A stretch of DNA of 36,791 nt from Ruminobacter sp. (GCA_017940385.1 JAGAYS010000034.1:1-36791), one strand, 5' to 3'. Shown: positions 9,513 to 19,877, counted from the stretch's first letter. Translations and numbers: made by a program. Notes: a model not told the origin generated them from the sequence alone.

Positions 9513-10628
9513 ATGGCAGTAAGTAAGGCAGAACAGGATAATAAGCAGAAAGCGCTTCAGGCGGCTATCGATCAGATTAATAAGCAGTTCGGTAAGGGCT
9601 CCATCATGCGTCTGGGTGATAACAAGCAGCTTGACATTGAAAGCATTCCTACAGGTTCATTATCGTTGGACATAGCTTTGGGTATAGGCGGACTTCCATG
9701 CGGACGCATAGTGGAAATTTACGGTCCGGAAAGTTCAGGTAAAACCACACTGACCCTTGAACTTATTGCTCAGGCTCAGAAGAAGGGTAAAAGCTGTGCG
9801 TTTATCGATGCGGAACATGCGCTGGATCCAGTATATGCCGCAAAGCTCGGCGTAAACATCCAGAATCTTTATGTGTCTCAGCCTGATAACGGTGAACAGG
9901 CTCTGGACATCTGTGATACCCTTGTCCGTTCAGGCGGTATTGACCTTATCATTATCGACTCAGTGGCTGCTCTGGTGCCAAAGGCTGAAATTGACGGGGA
10001 TATGGGAGATTCCCATATGGGTCTGCAGGCCAGACTCATGTCTCAGGCTTTGCGTAAGTTAACCGGCAGCATCAAGCAGGCGAACTGCATGTGCGTGTTC
10101 ATCAATCAGTTGCGTATGAAGATTGGCGTAATGTTCGGTAATCCTGAAACCACTACCGGCGGTAATGCGCTCAAGTACTATGCTTCCGTCCGACTTGACA
10201 TCCGCAAGGGCTCTCCGATAAAGGACGGCGAAGAAATCATTGGTAATGAAACCAGGGTGAAGGTAGTCAAGAATAAGGTGGCTCCTCCGTTCAAGACCGC
10301 TGATTTCCAGATTCTCTACGGTAAGGGAATCAGTATGGAAAGTGAAATTGTGGATCTTGGCGTAAAGACCGATATCATTGAAAAATCAGGTGCCTGGTTC
10401 TCCTATAACGGTCAGAAGATTGGTCAGGGCAAGAATAATGTGATTAAGTACCTTGAGTCAAACAATGACGTTAAGGAAGAAATGATTGCAAAGATCAGAG
10501 AGTACTACAAGAATCATAATGATTTTTCAATAAGTGCCGAATCTGAATCCGCTGATGAGTCTGATGCGGTAGACAGCATGGATCTTCCTCCTGAACTTGA
10601 GGTGGCTGAGATACCTGAAGACCTGTAA
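9513..10628 (+). CDS. recA: Recombinase RecA
   Basis: ATP-dependent strand-exchange protein; its filament also triggers LexA cleavage in the SOS response. The 371-residue protein has Walker A GPESSGKT (71-78), [19 protein letters not shown], the L2-region motif [16 protein letters not shown], and an acidic C-terminal tail rich in Glu, Asp and Ser, longer than the E. coli tail (353 residues in total there). ATG 9513 is preceded by AAGGCGG (9499-9505). It has a strong promoter of its own, and recX lies 68 bp downstream after a hairpin that may limit read-through. Confidence 0.98.
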   Translation: MAVSKAEQDNKQKALQAAIDQINKQFGKGSIMRLGDNKQLDIESIPTGSLSLDIALGIGGLPCGRIVEIYGPESSGKTTLTLELIAQAQKKGKSCAFIDAEHALDPVYAAKLGVNIQNLYVSQPDNGEQALDICDTLVRSGGIDLIIIDSVAALVPKAEIDGDMGDSHMGLQARLMSQALRKLTGSIKQANCMCVFINQLRMKIGVMFGNPETTTGGNALKYYASVRLDIRKGSPIKDGEEIIGNETRVKVVKNKVAPPFKTADFQILYGKGISMESEIVDLGVKTDIIEKSGAWFSYNGQKIGQGKNNVIKYLESNNDVKEEMIAKIREYYKNHNDFSISAESESADESDAVDSMDLPPELEVAEIPEDL

Positions 10629-10644
10629 TTCAGAACAGACATGA

Positions 10645-10684
10645 GCCCCGACTGATCGTGATTCAGGCGGGGCGATTTGTTTTT
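10645..10684 (+). terminator. Possible attenuating terminator between recA and recX
   Basis: GCCCCG (10645-10650) pairs with CGGGGC (10668-10673), followed by GATTTGTTTTT. The loop is 17 nt and the T run is interrupted, so it is probably a leaky terminator. E. coli also has a terminator between recA and recX that lets only some transcripts through. Confidence 0.5.
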
Positions 10685-10696
10685 AAAGGATTGATT

Positions 10697-11170
10697 ATGA
10701 CAGACAGTTCACTGGAAAAAGCGTTCGGTTATGCCGTCAGGCTTCTGACTAAAAAGGATTATTCCGCTTACGAGCTTTCGCAAAAACTGCGCTCCCGCTG
10801 CAGGGATGAGGATGAAGTCAACGCCGTCATTGAGAGACTGCAGGAACTTAGATATCAGAGTGACGCCAGATGTGCCGACATGCTTGTGCGTCATTATGTC
10901 GGAAACGGCTACGGCAGACTCAGGATTTTTTATGAGGCGAAAATGAAGGGAATTTCCAGAGAGCTCATTGCATCCTGCCTTGATGAGGTTGGCGCTGACT
11001 GGAACGGACTTGCAAGAGATGTACTGCTTCGCAGGTATGAACATCCGGAAAGTCTTGAATACAAGGAAAGACTTAAGGCCGTTGCTTTTCTCGTAAGAAG
11101 GGGGTTCAGCCAGGGGGAGGCGGTTGCCGGTCTTAAACAGGCTGTTTCGGAAAGTCTCAGGAACCGATAA
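10697..11170 (+). CDS. recX: Regulatory protein RecX
   Basis: Modulates RecA filament growth. The 157-residue protein has the family's three-helix repeats, for example AVRLLTKKDYSAYELSQKL near the N-terminus and RYQSDARCADMLVRHYVGNGYGRLRI in two consecutive blocks. I start at ATG 10697, with AAAGGA (10685-10690) six bases upstream. An in-frame start at 10658 lies inside the recA-recX hairpin region. It sits directly after recA, the standard location. Confidence comes from both the repeat pattern and the context. Confidence 0.9.
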   Translation: MTDSSLEKAFGYAVRLLTKKDYSAYELSQKLRSRCRDEDEVNAVIERLQELRYQSDARCADMLVRHYVGNGYGRLRIFYEAKMKGISRELIASCLDEVGADWNGLARDVLLRRYEHPESLEYKERLKAVAFLVRRGFSQGEAVAGLKQAVSESLRNR

Positions 11171-11259
11171 TTGTCCGGTGCGGAAAGCGCTGCAGACCGC
11201 ACGGATATTCATATACTGAAAAACTTCACAACCGTACGGTAAAAGTTTTTGTAGTTCTA

Positions 11260-11289
11260 TTAGCCAAAATACGGAAAAAAATATATAAT
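11260..11289 (+). promoter_or_regulatory. Possible alaS promoter
   Basis: A perfect -10 TATAAT (11284-11289) has a weak -35 TTAGCC (11260-11265) at 18-bp spacing, about 56 nt before the alaS start. Only the -10 is convincing. Confidence 0.45.
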
Positions 11290-11344
11290 CTACGCAAACT
11301 AAATATTTAGTATTTTTATCACGAAAAATCAATAAAGGCTTAAT

Positions 11345-13975
11345 ATGTACATGACAACCTCAGAGATTCGCAAGGCGTTTCTCGAATATTTCCATTCGCA
11401 TGGTCATGAGGTGGTAAGTTCAAGCTCTTTGGTACCTCATAACGATCCTACACTGTTATTTACCAATGCCGGTATGAATCAGTTCAAGGATGTTTTTCTG
11501 GGTAAAGAGCTTAGAAGTTATTCCCGCGCTACTACTGCTCAAAGATGTGTTCGTGCAGGCGGTAAGCATAACGACTTGGACAATGTCGGTTATACTGCCC
11601 GTCATCATACATTCTTTGAAATGTTGGGAAACTTCAGCTTCGGTGATTATTTTAAGAAGGATGCCATCCATTTTGCTTGGGGCTTCCTTACCGGAGTATT
11701 AAAGCTTCCTGCTGAAAAGTTAACCGTAACCGTTTATCAGACGGATGATGAAGCTTACGATATCTGGAACAAGGAAATCGGTGTTCCTGCAGAACGCATC
11801 GTAAGAATCGGTGATAACAAGGGAGCTCCGTATGCTTCAGATAATTTCTGGCAGATGGGTGATACCGGTCCTTGCGGTCCATGCTCCGAAATTTTCTACG
11901 ACCACGGTGCAGACATCTGGGGCGGCCCTCCGGGATCCCCTGAAGAAGACGGCGACAGATTCATTGAGGTTTGGAATATCGTCTTCATGCAGTACAACCG
12001 TACCATTGACGGAGAATTCCATAAGCTTCCGCGTCCTTCCGTAGATACAGGCATGGGGCTTGAACGTATTGCTGCGGTAATGCAGGGTGTTCATTCAAAC
12101 TACGAAATCGATTTGTTTAAGGATCTTATTGAAAACACCGCCAGGGTTTTATCAGTAACCGATCTTACCAATAAGTCTCTTCGTGTTATTGCCGACCATA
12201 TCCGTTCATGTTCATTCCTTATTGCCGACGGTGTGCTCCCTTCAAACGAAGGCAGAGGATACGTGTTAAGACGTATTATCAGACGTGCGGTCAGACACGG
12301 CCGTCTGCTGGGTGCAAAGGAAGTATTTTTCTACAAGCTTGTTGCCCCACTGGCCGATCTTATGGGGGATGCATATCCTGAACTCAGAACCCATAAGGAT
12401 CTGATTGAAAAGACCCTTAAGAAGGAAGAAGAACAGTTCATAAGAACTCTCGACAGAGGTCTTACCCTGTTGAATGAACAGCTCGAAGCTCTGGGTGAAG
12501 GAAGAACCATTCCGGGTGATGTCGTATTCAAGCTTTATGATACCTACGGTTTCCCTGTTGACCTTACCGCAGACGTGGTAAGAGACGCCGGCTACGTAAT
12601 TGATCTTGACGGCTTCAACAGCGAAATGGACAAGCAGCGTGCACGCGCCAAGGAAGCCAGCTCATTTGAGGTTGACTACAATTCTCAGTTGAAGATTCAG
12701 AGTACCACTGAATTTGTCGGTTACACCAGACTGTCCGAAGAAACTGAAATTGAGACCATTTTTAAGGGTGTTGAAGAGGCCGAAGCCCTTTCAACCGACG
12801 AGCAGGGCGTAATTGTTCTTAATTCAAGTCCGTTCTATGCGGAATGCGGCGGTCAGGCCGGTGATATCGGCGTGATTAGGGCTGATGATAATTTCATTTT
12901 CAGAGTGAGTGATACCAAGAAGGCCGGTAATGCCATTATTCACATCGGTAAGGTGGAACTCGGTTCTTTCGTGCCTGGCATGAAGGTTGTTGCCGAAGTT
13001 GATGCCGCAAACAGAAAGCTGACCTGTGCCCATCACAGTGCCACCCATCTGCTTCAGGCTGCATTACGTCAGGTTGTCGGTACTCATGTTAACCAGAAGG
13101 GTTCTTCAGTTAATGCCGAGCGTCTCCGTTTTGACTTCTCTCACAATGAACCTTTAACCGAGGAACAGATTGCGGAAGTTGAAGTTCTGGTGAACCGTGC
13201 AATTGCCGATAACCTTGATGTTTCAACCAGTATCATGGATCTGGAAGAGGCCAAGAAGACCGGGGCAATGGCTCTGTTCGGTGAAAAGTACGAGCAGAAG
13301 GTTCGCGTGGTTTCCATGGGGGACTTCTCATGTGAACTGTGCGGCGGTACGCACGTAAACAGAACCGGTGACATCGGATTCTTCAAGATTCTTTCCGACA
13401 GCGGTATTGCCGCCGGCGTAAGAAGAATTGAGGCTGTTACAAATCTTGCCGCTTTAAGTTATGTTCAGAAGCTCAATAACGAGTTAAGAAGAAGTGCGGA
13501 GCTCTTAAAGAGTGAAGCTTTCGGTCTTACCGAAAAGGTTAAGGCAACTCTTGATCATGTTCGTGAAATTGAGCATGAGAATGCTGCACTTAAGGAAAAG
13601 CTGGCTCTGTCTGCAGTATCCGATCTTATGAATTCAGTTACTGAAATCAACGGAGTAAAGACCCTGATTGCCACCTTCGACGGTGTTGAAGTCAAGGAAA
13701 TGAGAACATCTCTTGACGACCTCAAGAACAGACTCAAGAGTGCGGTTATCGTTCTTGCCTCAGTTGTTGACGGCAGGGTATTCCTGATTTCCGGTGTTAC
13801 CAAGGATCTTACTTCAAGAGTCAAGGCTGGCGATCTTGTTAACCATGTTGCCAGTCAGATTGACGGTAAGGGCGGCGGACGTCCTGACATGGCTCAGGGG
13901 GGCGGTACCAATGTTGCCAATCTGCCAAAGGCCATGGAAAGCGTAGCTCTCTGGCTTGAAGAAAGATTAGGCTGA
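11345..13975 (+). CDS. alaS: Alanine-tRNA ligase
   Basis: Charges tRNA-Ala and clears mischarged Ser/Gly. The 876-residue protein matches E. coli AlaRS in length. It has the class II core at the N-terminus ([38 protein letters not shown]), the editing domain with [11 protein letters not shown] and CELCGGTHV zinc/editing motifs, and the C-Ala domain with [15 protein letters not shown] 11345 has AAAGG (11334-11338) at six bases. A second in-frame ATG at 11351 is less well spaced. Its position between recX and csrA is standard for gammaproteobacteria. A strong terminator follows. Confidence 0.98.
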   Translation: MYMTTSEIRKAFLEYFHSHGHEVVSSSSLVPHNDPTLLFTNAGMNQFKDVFLGKELRSYSRATTAQRCVRAGGKHNDLDNVGYTARHHTFFEMLGNFSFGDYFKKDAIHFAWGFLTGVLKLPAEKLTVTVYQTDDEAYDIWNKEIGVPAERIVRIGDNKGAPYASDNFWQMGDTGPCGPCSEIFYDHGADIWGGPPGSPEEDGDRFIEVWNIVFMQYNRTIDGEFHKLPRPSVDTGMGLERIAAVMQGVHSNYEIDLFKDLIENTARVLSVTDLTNKSLRVIADHIRSCSFLIADGVLPSNEGRGYVLRRIIRRAVRHGRLLGAKEVFFYKLVAPLADLMGDAYPELRTHKDLIEKTLKKEEEQFIRTLDRGLTLLNEQLEALGEGRTIPGDVVFKLYDTYGFPVDLTADVVRDAGYVIDLDGFNSEMDKQRARAKEASSFEVDYNSQLKIQSTTEFVGYTRLSEETEIETIFKGVEEAEALSTDEQGVIVLNSSPFYAECGGQAGDIGVIRADDNFIFRVSDTKKAGNAIIHIGKVELGSFVPGMKVVAEVDAANRKLTCAHHSATHLLQAALRQVVGTHVNQKGSSVNAERLRFDFSHNEPLTEEQIAEVEVLVNRAIADNLDVSTSIMDLEEAKKTGAMALFGEKYEQKVRVVSMGDFSCELCGGTHVNRTGDIGFFKILSDSGIAAGVRRIEAVTNLAALSYVQKLNNELRRSAELLKSEAFGLTEKVKATLDHVREIEHENAALKEKLALSAVSDLMNSVTEINGVKTLIATFDGVEVKEMRTSLDDLKNRLKSAVIVLASVVDGRVFLISGVTKDLTSRVKAGDLVNHVASQIDGKGGGRPDMAQGGGTNVANLPKAMESVALWLEERLG

Positions 13976-14000
13976 TTATTTATTAAATAAGCAACAAAAA

Positions 14001-14038
14001 TAAAAAGAGTTCTATTTTAAAGTGGAACTCTTTTTTTA
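14001..14038 (+). terminator. Terminator of alaS
   Basis: AAGAGTTC and GAACTCTT form a stem around a loop of about 12 nt, ending in a run of seven T (14031-14037). The A run on the other side pairs with the T run. Confidence 0.85.
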
Positions 14039-14123
14039 TGGATAAATAATTACAGGTAATATAGAATATAAGATGTAAGGTGAGATATTTCAGTCAAGCT
14101 ATCATGATGTAAGCGAGTGAACA

Positions 14124-14330
14124 ATGCTAATTTTAACAAGACGTTTAGGTGAAGCTATAACAATCGGTAAAGATGTTAAACTTACCGTATTAAGCATTAA
14201 GGGTAACCAGGTTCGTATCGGCGTTGATGCACCAAAGGAAGTGAGCATTCAGCGTTCTGAGCTGATCGAAAAGAAGGATTCTGACGAATCTTCAGATAAG
14301 GCTGAAGTTCAAAAATCTGCAGATAAATAG
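14124..14330 (+). CDS. csrA: Carbon storage regulator CsrA
   Basis: Dimeric RNA-binding protein that controls translation and stability of mRNAs carrying GGA motifs, affecting carbon metabolism, motility and biofilm. The 68-residue protein opens with [15 protein letters not shown] and has the RNA-contacting region [15 protein letters not shown] including R44. After about residue 50 it has a charged tail ([12 protein letters not shown]...) differing from the E. coli tail. An AGCGAG element (14112-14117) precedes the ATG. It follows alaS and precedes a tRNA-Ser/tRNA-Arg cluster, exactly as in E. coli. Confidence 0.96.
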   Translation: MLILTRRLGEAITIGKDVKLTVLSIKGNQVRIGVDAPKEVSIQRSELIEKKDSDESSDKAEVQKSADK

Positions 14331-14740
14331 ATTTCATTTTCGACGACATCATTTCAAAGATATGTGATGTTACGGAACATCCATAGCATCCGTATTTTAT
14401 TATCATTTCCAATCCGGATATTTCCCCTGACGCCTCGTCGTCTTTTCAGTTATCTGATTCAAGAGAACAGTTTGTCCCATTCCGTTTCCTGATGCCGGTG
14501 TCTGCGTTTTCACAGTGACATCAGCGTGATTTCGGAAGGAAGTATGTGTCAGTATAATGAGTGTTATTCTGTTTTGCGTTATTTAGTCGTTTTTTATCAT
14601 TTTTTACATGTCGGGACTACCACATGTTCATACTATGCCTACGGTAAATCAAAAAAGTGCAATAATCCTTTAAATTGTTTAAAAAACTTGCAAACTGACA
14701 TAATAATTCAAAAAAAAACAGCTTTTTTAAAGCTAATCGC
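14331..14740. other. Intergenic region between csrA and the tRNA promoter
   Basis: About 410 bp with no credible gene. A TATAAT occurs at 14553-14558 with a poor -35 TTTCGG (14530-14535) at 17 bp, so a short untranslated RNA is possible but unsupported. A short repeat AGCTTT/AAAGCT lies near 14720-14734, just before the tRNA promoter. The 72- and 75-codon open frames here have no ribosome-binding site or recognisable sequence. Confidence 0.5.
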
Positions 14741-14768
14741 TTGACAATATCTGTGAACATTGTAAAAT
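14741..14768 (+). promoter_or_regulatory. tRNA operon promoter
   Basis: A perfect -35 TTGACA (14741-14746) and -10 TAAAAT (14763-14768) with 16-bp spacing are followed by a GC-containing discriminator (TACGCCC), typical of stable RNA promoters. It lies 22 bp before tRNA-Ser and probably drives all three tRNA genes. Confidence 0.8.
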
Positions 14769-14790
14769 TACGCCCACAAAGAAACTTGAT

Positions 14791-14881
14791 GGTGAGATGA
14801 CCGAGAGGCCGAAGGTACTCCCCTGCTAAGGGAGCATACCCCAAAAGGGTATCGAGGGTTCGAATCCCTCTCTCACCGCCA
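14791..14881 (+). tRNA. serV: tRNA-Ser (GCT)
   Basis: A 91-nt class II tRNA. The acceptor GGTGAGA pairs with TCTCACC, followed by G and encoded CCA. The anticodon stem CTCCC/GGGAG carries anticodon GCT (14825-14827), which reads AGC/AGU. A long variable arm (TACCCC/GGGGTA-like) and a standard GTTCGAATC T-loop are present. It corresponds to serV downstream of csrA in E. coli. Confidence 0.97.
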
Positions 14882-14904
14882 GGTTTGACATAGTTTTAAA
14901 TAGG

Positions 14905-14981
14905 GCACCCTTAGCTCAGCTGGATAGAGTACTCGGCTACGAACCGAGCGGTCGAAGGTTCGAATCCTTCAGGGTGCGCCA
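14905..14981 (+). tRNA. argV: tRNA-Arg (ACG), copy 1
   Basis: A 77-nt cloverleaf. The acceptor GCACCCT pairs with AGGGTGC, then G and CCA. The anticodon stem CTCGG/CCGAG carries ACG (14939-14941), whose A34 is normally converted to inosine to read CGU, CGC and CGA. It is 23 bp downstream of tRNA-Ser in the same transcript. Confidence 0.97.
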
Positions 14982-14999
14982 TTTAAAATTCGATTGTGA

Positions 15000-15076
15000 G
15001 CACCCTTAGCTCAGCTGGATAGAGTACTCGGCTACGAACCGAGCGGTCGAAGGTTCGAATCCTTCAGGGTGCGCCA
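15000..15076 (+). tRNA. tRNA-Arg (ACG), copy 2
   Basis: Identical over its 77 nt to the preceding tRNA-Arg, 18 bp downstream, anticodon ACG at 15034-15036. E. coli has four such tandem copies at this locus (argV, argY, argZ, argQ). A T-rich tract follows but no clear terminator stem. Confidence 0.97.
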
Positions 15077-15244
15077 TCTTAATTTTCAGATTTCTTTTTT
15101 TCTTTTCAATTGTTTTAATTCCCGTATGGTTGGCATCCGAACTTTTCGGTAGTCATCTCAGTGTTTCCGTTTAATGTTGCCTGCATATTGGCGCGATGCC
15201 TGCATATTTTGACTTGATTCTGTTAATTCTTAAGGCAAGTGGTA

Positions 15245-15250
15245 TATAAT
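15245..15250 (+). promoter_or_regulatory. -10 element upstream of dnaB
   Basis: A perfect TATAAT lies 19 bp before the first possible dnaB ATG. No good -35 is present at 16-18 bp spacing. If used, the leader before ATG 15270 would be only about 13 nt, which leaves the later ATG at 15294 as an alternative start. Confidence 0.4.
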
Positions 15251-15269
15251 ACAATGAATTTTTTGTTAT

Positions 15270-16751
15270 ATGTTTTTGAATGGGACACAGCCAATGCCGC
15301 TTACTCCGACTTCTCCTGAATGGGATAAGGTTTCGGGAAACAATTCCATAAGTGACGGAAGGGTTAACCGTAATCCAAATGAACCGCTGGGAATGCCTCA
15401 TGATTTTGAAGCTGAACAGGCCGTTCTCGGTTCGCTGCTGCTTACCCCGAATAAGCTGGAGCTGGTAAATCAGAAGATTTCCGCCGATGATTTCTTCAGT
15501 GAGAATCACAGACTGATTTACAGTGCGATACAGAGACTGTCCGTGGCCGACAAGTCCATAGACATTATCAATCTGGCAGATGAATTAAAGCAGTGCGGTC
15601 AGCTGGAGAAGGTTGGCGGACAGGCATATCTTCTTTCCCTGCAGAGCAAGCCTCCGGTATCGGTTGACATCCTGAGCTACACGACCATAGTAAGCGAAAG
15701 GTCTCAGTCAAGAAAAATTCTTAACCTTATCGGTTCCGTCGAAAGAAAACTCTATGTGCCAAACGGTGAATCCGTTTCCTCAATCAGGGATGAACTGGAA
15801 AACAGCATCATCAAGCTTGGGGAGGAAAATTCCGGTATTGATGAAAATACGCCCAAGGACATTAAATCCGTAATTTTTGATGTCGTAAATGACATCAGGG
15901 AAAACAATAACAAGAATATTGAGGTAACAGGCGTTACCACAGGCTATGTTGAACTGGACCGCATGACTGCGGGACTTCACGGCGGTGAGCTGATTATTGT
16001 TGGTGCCAGACCGGCGATGGGTAAAACAACCTTCGGCATGAATCTGGTGGAAAACATGGCTTTCAAGTCGAATCCGGGAATTAAACCGGTACTTGTTTTT
16101 TCCATTGAAATGAATGCCAAGGAGATTGTCACCAGACTTATAGCATCCATGGCTCACATTGAAATGGATAAACTAAAGAAATACCGTCTTGATGAAACGG
16201 ATTTGAAGAACATGCTGACCGTGGCTACCAAGGTTAACAACTACAAGTATCCGCCGATATTCATCTGTGACGGACAGGTAAGTGCTCAGGAGATAAGATC
16301 CATAACCAAGAGATTAAGCCGTGAATATAACGGTCTTGGCGGTGTTATGGTGGATTATCTGCAGCGTATCAATTTCCCTAATGATGGCAGGGCCAGACAC
16401 GAACAGATAGGTGAGGCTTCATGGATCCTTAAGTCGCTGGCGAAGGAATTGCAGATTCCGGTAATTGCGCTGGCACAGGTAGGGCGTGACATTGAAAAGG
16501 GCCGCAAGGATAAGAGACCTATGAATGCCGACCTTCGCGAATCCGGTTCCATCGAACAGGATGCTGACGTCATTATGTTCGTACACCGAGAAGAGGCATA
16601 TCAGAGAGATAATCCTGAATTAAAGGGCAAGGCTGAAATAATAATAGGTAAGCAGAGAAACGGTCCTACCGGAATCGTTGACATGTTCTTCCAGGGTAAT
16701 TACGCAAGATTTACTGAAACGTCACAAGCAAATATTGAACAGACAGTGTAA
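15270..16751 (+). CDS. dnaB: Replicative DNA helicase DnaB
   Basis: Hexameric 5'-3' helicase at the replication fork. From ATG 15270 the protein has 493 residues; from ATG 15294 it has 485. Both add an N-terminal extension before the conserved region starting PHDFEAEQAVLGSLLL (E. coli DnaB has 471). The RecA-like C-terminal domain carries Walker A GARPAMGKTT (245-254), LGGVMVDYLQRI as Walker B, and ADLRESGSIEQDADVIMFVHR. The two starts cannot be separated on the ribosome-binding site. It is followed by alr 58 bp downstream, as in E. coli. Confidence 0.96.
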   Translation: MFLNGTQPMPLTPTSPEWDKVSGNNSISDGRVNRNPNEPLGMPHDFEAEQAVLGSLLLTPNKLELVNQKISADDFFSENHRLIYSAIQRLSVADKSIDIINLADELKQCGQLEKVGGQAYLLSLQSKPPVSVDILSYTTIVSERSQSRKILNLIGSVERKLYVPNGESVSSIRDELENSIIKLGEENSGIDENTPKDIKSVIFDVVNDIRENNNKNIEVTGVTTGYVELDRMTAGLHGGELIIVGARPAMGKTTFGMNLVENMAFKSNPGIKPVLVFSIEMNAKEIVTRLIASMAHIEMDKLKKYRLDETDLKNMLTVATKVNNYKYPPIFICDGQVSAQEIRSITKRLSREYNGLGGVMVDYLQRINFPNDGRARHEQIGEASWILKSLAKELQIPVIALAQVGRDIEKGRKDKRPMNADLRESGSIEQDADVIMFVHREEAYQRDNPELKGKAEIIIGKQRNGPTGIVDMFFQGNYARFTETSQANIEQTV

Positions 16752-16809
16752 TCGGCGGTTATGACGTAATCAGGTAGGTTTTTAATAATAAATATAAATA
16801 GGATTAGTG

Positions 16810-17901
16810 ATGAAAACCGTGCAGGCTCAGATTGATCTGAGTGCTTTGAGACATAATGTAAATCTGATTAGGCAGAATCTGCCTGAAAGTAAAGTGTACA
16901 GCGTGCTTAAGGCTGATGCGTACGGACACGGCAGTGTCCGCTGTGCCATGGCATTAAATGATACCGTATACGGCTTTGCCGTTGCCAGAATAGAAGAGGC
17001 TGTTGAACTGAGGGAGGCCGGCATAACAAAACCGATACTGATGCTCGGCGGTTTTTTCAGGGAAGAAGACCTTAAACTCATAGAATGTTATGATCTGGAG
17101 TTTACCGTTCATTCTCAGTGGCAGATAGATGCCCTCAGAGCCTATTCTTCAGATAACTGTTTTACCGTATGGCTGCAGGTTAACGTGGGAATGCAGCGTC
17201 TCGGATTTAACGCGGATGAGCTTGATGCCGCAGCTGTCGGGATTGCGGACTGTGCCTGCGTCAGAAAGCCTGTGGGCATCATTTCACATCTGAGCTGTGC
17301 CGATGACGACAGCCTTAAGGATTATAACGAGCTTCAGCTTGCCGAATGGAAAAAAATGACCGGCGGGTGGAACGGACCTAAATGTCTGTCCAACTCGGCG
17401 GCATGTGCCTATTTCCCTGAGAAATCAACTGAATTCGTGAGACCAGGAATTACCCAGTACGGGATTTCACCTACCATTGGAAAAACCGGAAAGGATATGG
17501 GGCTCAGGCCTGTTATGAAGCTGTCATCTGAAATAATTGCCATCAGGGATCTTAAGCCGGGTGACGTCGTAGGATACGGTGCATCGTGGGTGTGTGAAAA
17601 ACCGACCAGACTGGCCATTGTCGCCATCGGTTATGCTGACGGATATCCGAGAGCCGTTCCGAGCGGTACTCCGGTTGAAATAAACGGCAGGGTTGCTAAA
17701 ACCGCAGGGCATGTATGCATGGACATGATGTTTGTTGATCTCGGGGCCGGTGCCGCGGATAAAATAGGTGACAGGGTTTACCTCTGGGGAACCGACAGTG
17801 TGTCCGTTGAGTGTGTTGCCGAGTCGGTAAATACCATTCCGTATGAACTGGTGTGCCATCTGTCAGACAGGGTTGAGTTCGTTTATTCCGATGACAGATA
17901 A
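16810..17901 (+). CDS. alr: Alanine racemase
   Basis: PLP-dependent enzyme that interconverts L- and D-alanine to supply peptidoglycan synthesis. The 363-residue protein has the PLP lysine K34 in LKADAYGHG and the second catalytic base Y256 in GYGASW. A PLP-phosphate region near AIGYADGYPRA and the substrate-site motif HVCMDMMFVD follow. I chose ATG 16810 rather than the adjacent GTG 16807, because AGGA (16800-16803) is then six bases upstream. It may be cotranscribed with dnaB, and a strong terminator follows. Confidence 0.95.
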   Translation: MKTVQAQIDLSALRHNVNLIRQNLPESKVYSVLKADAYGHGSVRCAMALNDTVYGFAVARIEEAVELREAGITKPILMLGGFFREEDLKLIECYDLEFTVHSQWQIDALRAYSSDNCFTVWLQVNVGMQRLGFNADELDAAAVGIADCACVRKPVGIISHLSCADDDSLKDYNELQLAEWKKMTGGWNGPKCLSNSAACAYFPEKSTEFVRPGITQYGISPTIGKTGKDMGLRPVMKLSSEIIAIRDLKPGDVVGYGASWVCEKPTRLAIVAIGYADGYPRAVPSGTPVEINGRVAKTAGHVCMDMMFVDLGAGAADKIGDRVYLWGTDSVSVECVAESVNTIPYELVCHLSDRVEFVYSDDR

Positions 17902-17920
17902 GCGAACGGATGAATGTTCG

Positions 17921-17960
17921 GAAAGCCCCGGTGACACCTCTGTGTCACCGGGGCTTTTTC
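17921..17960 (+). terminator. Terminator of alr
   Basis: A perfect 16-bp stem, AAAGCCCCGGTGACAC (17922-17937) and its complement (17942-17957), with a CTCT loop, followed by T residues. One of the strongest hairpins in the window. Confidence 0.93.
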
Positions 17961-18004
17961 ATGAATTAAATGATTATTCCCTGGCGTAATACAAAATACG
18001 TAAG

Positions 18005-18050
18005 ACAAAATAAAAGAAACCGGCGGTTATATGCTGACCTGACCGGTTTC
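18005..18050 (-). terminator. Terminator of the minus-strand hypothetical gene
   Basis: GAAACCGG (18016-18023) and CCGGTTTC (18043-18050) form an 8-bp stem. Read on the minus strand it is followed by TTTTATTTTG, so it ends transcription of the gene at 18075-18503. Confidence 0.7.
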
Positions 18051-18074
18051 CTGAATATTTATGTCCGGGAACTG

Positions 18075-18503
18075 CTAGAATTCGAACTGTTCCTTTTCGT
18101 ATTTCTTTGAGAGCCTGATGTCGTCTCCAAGCTGTTCAATCAGGGTTTCAAGTTCGGCTTCAGCTTCATCAAGCTTGATTTCCAGATTATCAAGAGCGAT
18201 GAGTTCTTCTTCGCATTCATTGCTCTGTTCTCCCTTTTCGTGGCAAACGAGATCGGAACGGGTCTTCTGGGCATCAAACTTTTCCTGCGCAAAGCGTAAA
18301 GGAAGGTCGTGAGGTTTCTTGAAACTTACGCCGTTTGAATCCATGTTGACATAGAGCCATGGATGCCCCCAGTCCCATACAGGGAAAATAAATTCCACTG
18401 CATTGTTTTCAGCAGTATACAGTGACGTATTGCTGTTGATTTTGCCTAACAGTGCAACAAAGATAACTGTGATGACACCATAAAGAAGAACTTTATAAAA
18501 CAT
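18075..18503 (-). CDS. Hypothetical membrane-anchored coiled-coil protein
   Basis: I do not recognise this 142-residue protein. It has one N-terminal hydrophobic segment (about residues 4-20), then a tryptophan-rich stretch (PVWDWGHPWLYVNMD, 41-55). A very acidic, probably coiled-coil C-terminal half (about 72-140) contains two cysteines, C87 and C97, spaced 10 apart. The likely topology is a membrane anchor with the rest in the periplasm, where the cysteines could form a disulfide. It is a real gene by its own signals: AAGAGAG upstream of the ATG, TATAAT on the minus strand (18550-18555), and a terminator after its stop. It stands alone between alr and nadC. Confidence 0.75.
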   Translation of the reverse strand: MFYKVLLYGVITVIFVALLGKINSNTSLYTAENNAVEFIFPVWDWGHPWLYVNMDSNGVSFKKPHDLPLRFAQEKFDAQKTRSDLVCHEKGEQSNECEEELIALDNLEIKLDEAEAELETLIEQLGDDIRLSKKYEKEQFEF

Positions 18504-18549
18504 ATTACCACTCTCTTAATTATGCAGAAAATTTTTACAGTCTGATAAC

Positions 18550-18555
18550 ATTATA
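18550..18555 (-). promoter_or_regulatory. -10 element of the hypothetical gene
   Basis: A perfect TATAAT on the minus strand, about 47 bp before the start codon at 18503. The -35 at 17-bp spacing is poor (GTACGA). Confidence 0.4.
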
Positions 18556-18649
18556 CTAAAAAAATATGTCTATCGTACAGTTTTACAACAAATATATAAA
18601 TTTCTTCGTTCATCATGATGATTATCCGGGGGGCGTCAGGATATTTACG

Positions 18650-18680
18650 CCAAAAAAAATGAGAACCGGAAGGTTCTCAT
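18650..18680 (-). terminator. Terminator of nadC
   Basis: ATGAGAACC (18659-18667) and GGTTCTCAT (18672-18680) form a 9-bp stem with a 4-nt loop. On the minus strand it is followed by a run of T, so it terminates nadC. Confidence 0.85.
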
Positions 18681-18722
18681 CTCTGATAGCGTGTTTAACG
18701 TGCCGTTTTCGGACGATAAATC

Positions 18723-19613
<891 letters not shown>

Positions 19614-19627
19614 TCACATCCCGATGC

Positions 19628-19636
19628 ATTATATCA
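19628..19636 (-). promoter_or_regulatory. nadC extended -10 promoter
   Basis: Read on the minus strand, TGATATAAT gives a TGN extension plus a perfect -10 (TATAAT at 19628-19633), about 62 bp before the nadC start. The -35 is weak, as is usual for extended -10 promoters. Confidence 0.55.
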
Positions 19637-19877
19637 TGAATCGCATTGTTTTTACCGCATGCGTCCGCTTAATGATTTCATGCATGGCTGCTCTGCCGAA
19701 TTCGCGGTGATGCCTGCGGTGACGCGTTTTGGGCGGGCGGCTTTGAATCGGGATCTGAATAAAGCATGTTGAAATGAGATTTAAGTCGAAAAAATGATAA
19801 AAAAAATGTATAATACAGCACCCATTGTGTTTTGCACGATGGACGGTTTTATTTATTGGAAACTTTAGTGAAGCAGT
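19637..19877. other. Intergenic region between divergent nadC and prfB
   Basis: The gap (312 bp in full, 19566-19877) carries the nadC promoter on its left and a prfB -10 TATAAT at 19809-19814 on its right, without a clear -35. The middle, around 19650-19740, is GC-richer than its flanks but holds no gene or repeat that I can support. Confidence 0.5.

Noticed and set aside
10709-11332. 207-codon minus-strand open frame over recX
   Set aside because: Antisense to recX, with no homology and no promoter.
14526-14844. Small open frames (72 and 75 codons) between csrA and tRNA-Ser
   Set aside because: Low-complexity products, no ribosome-binding site, and one runs into the tRNA gene.
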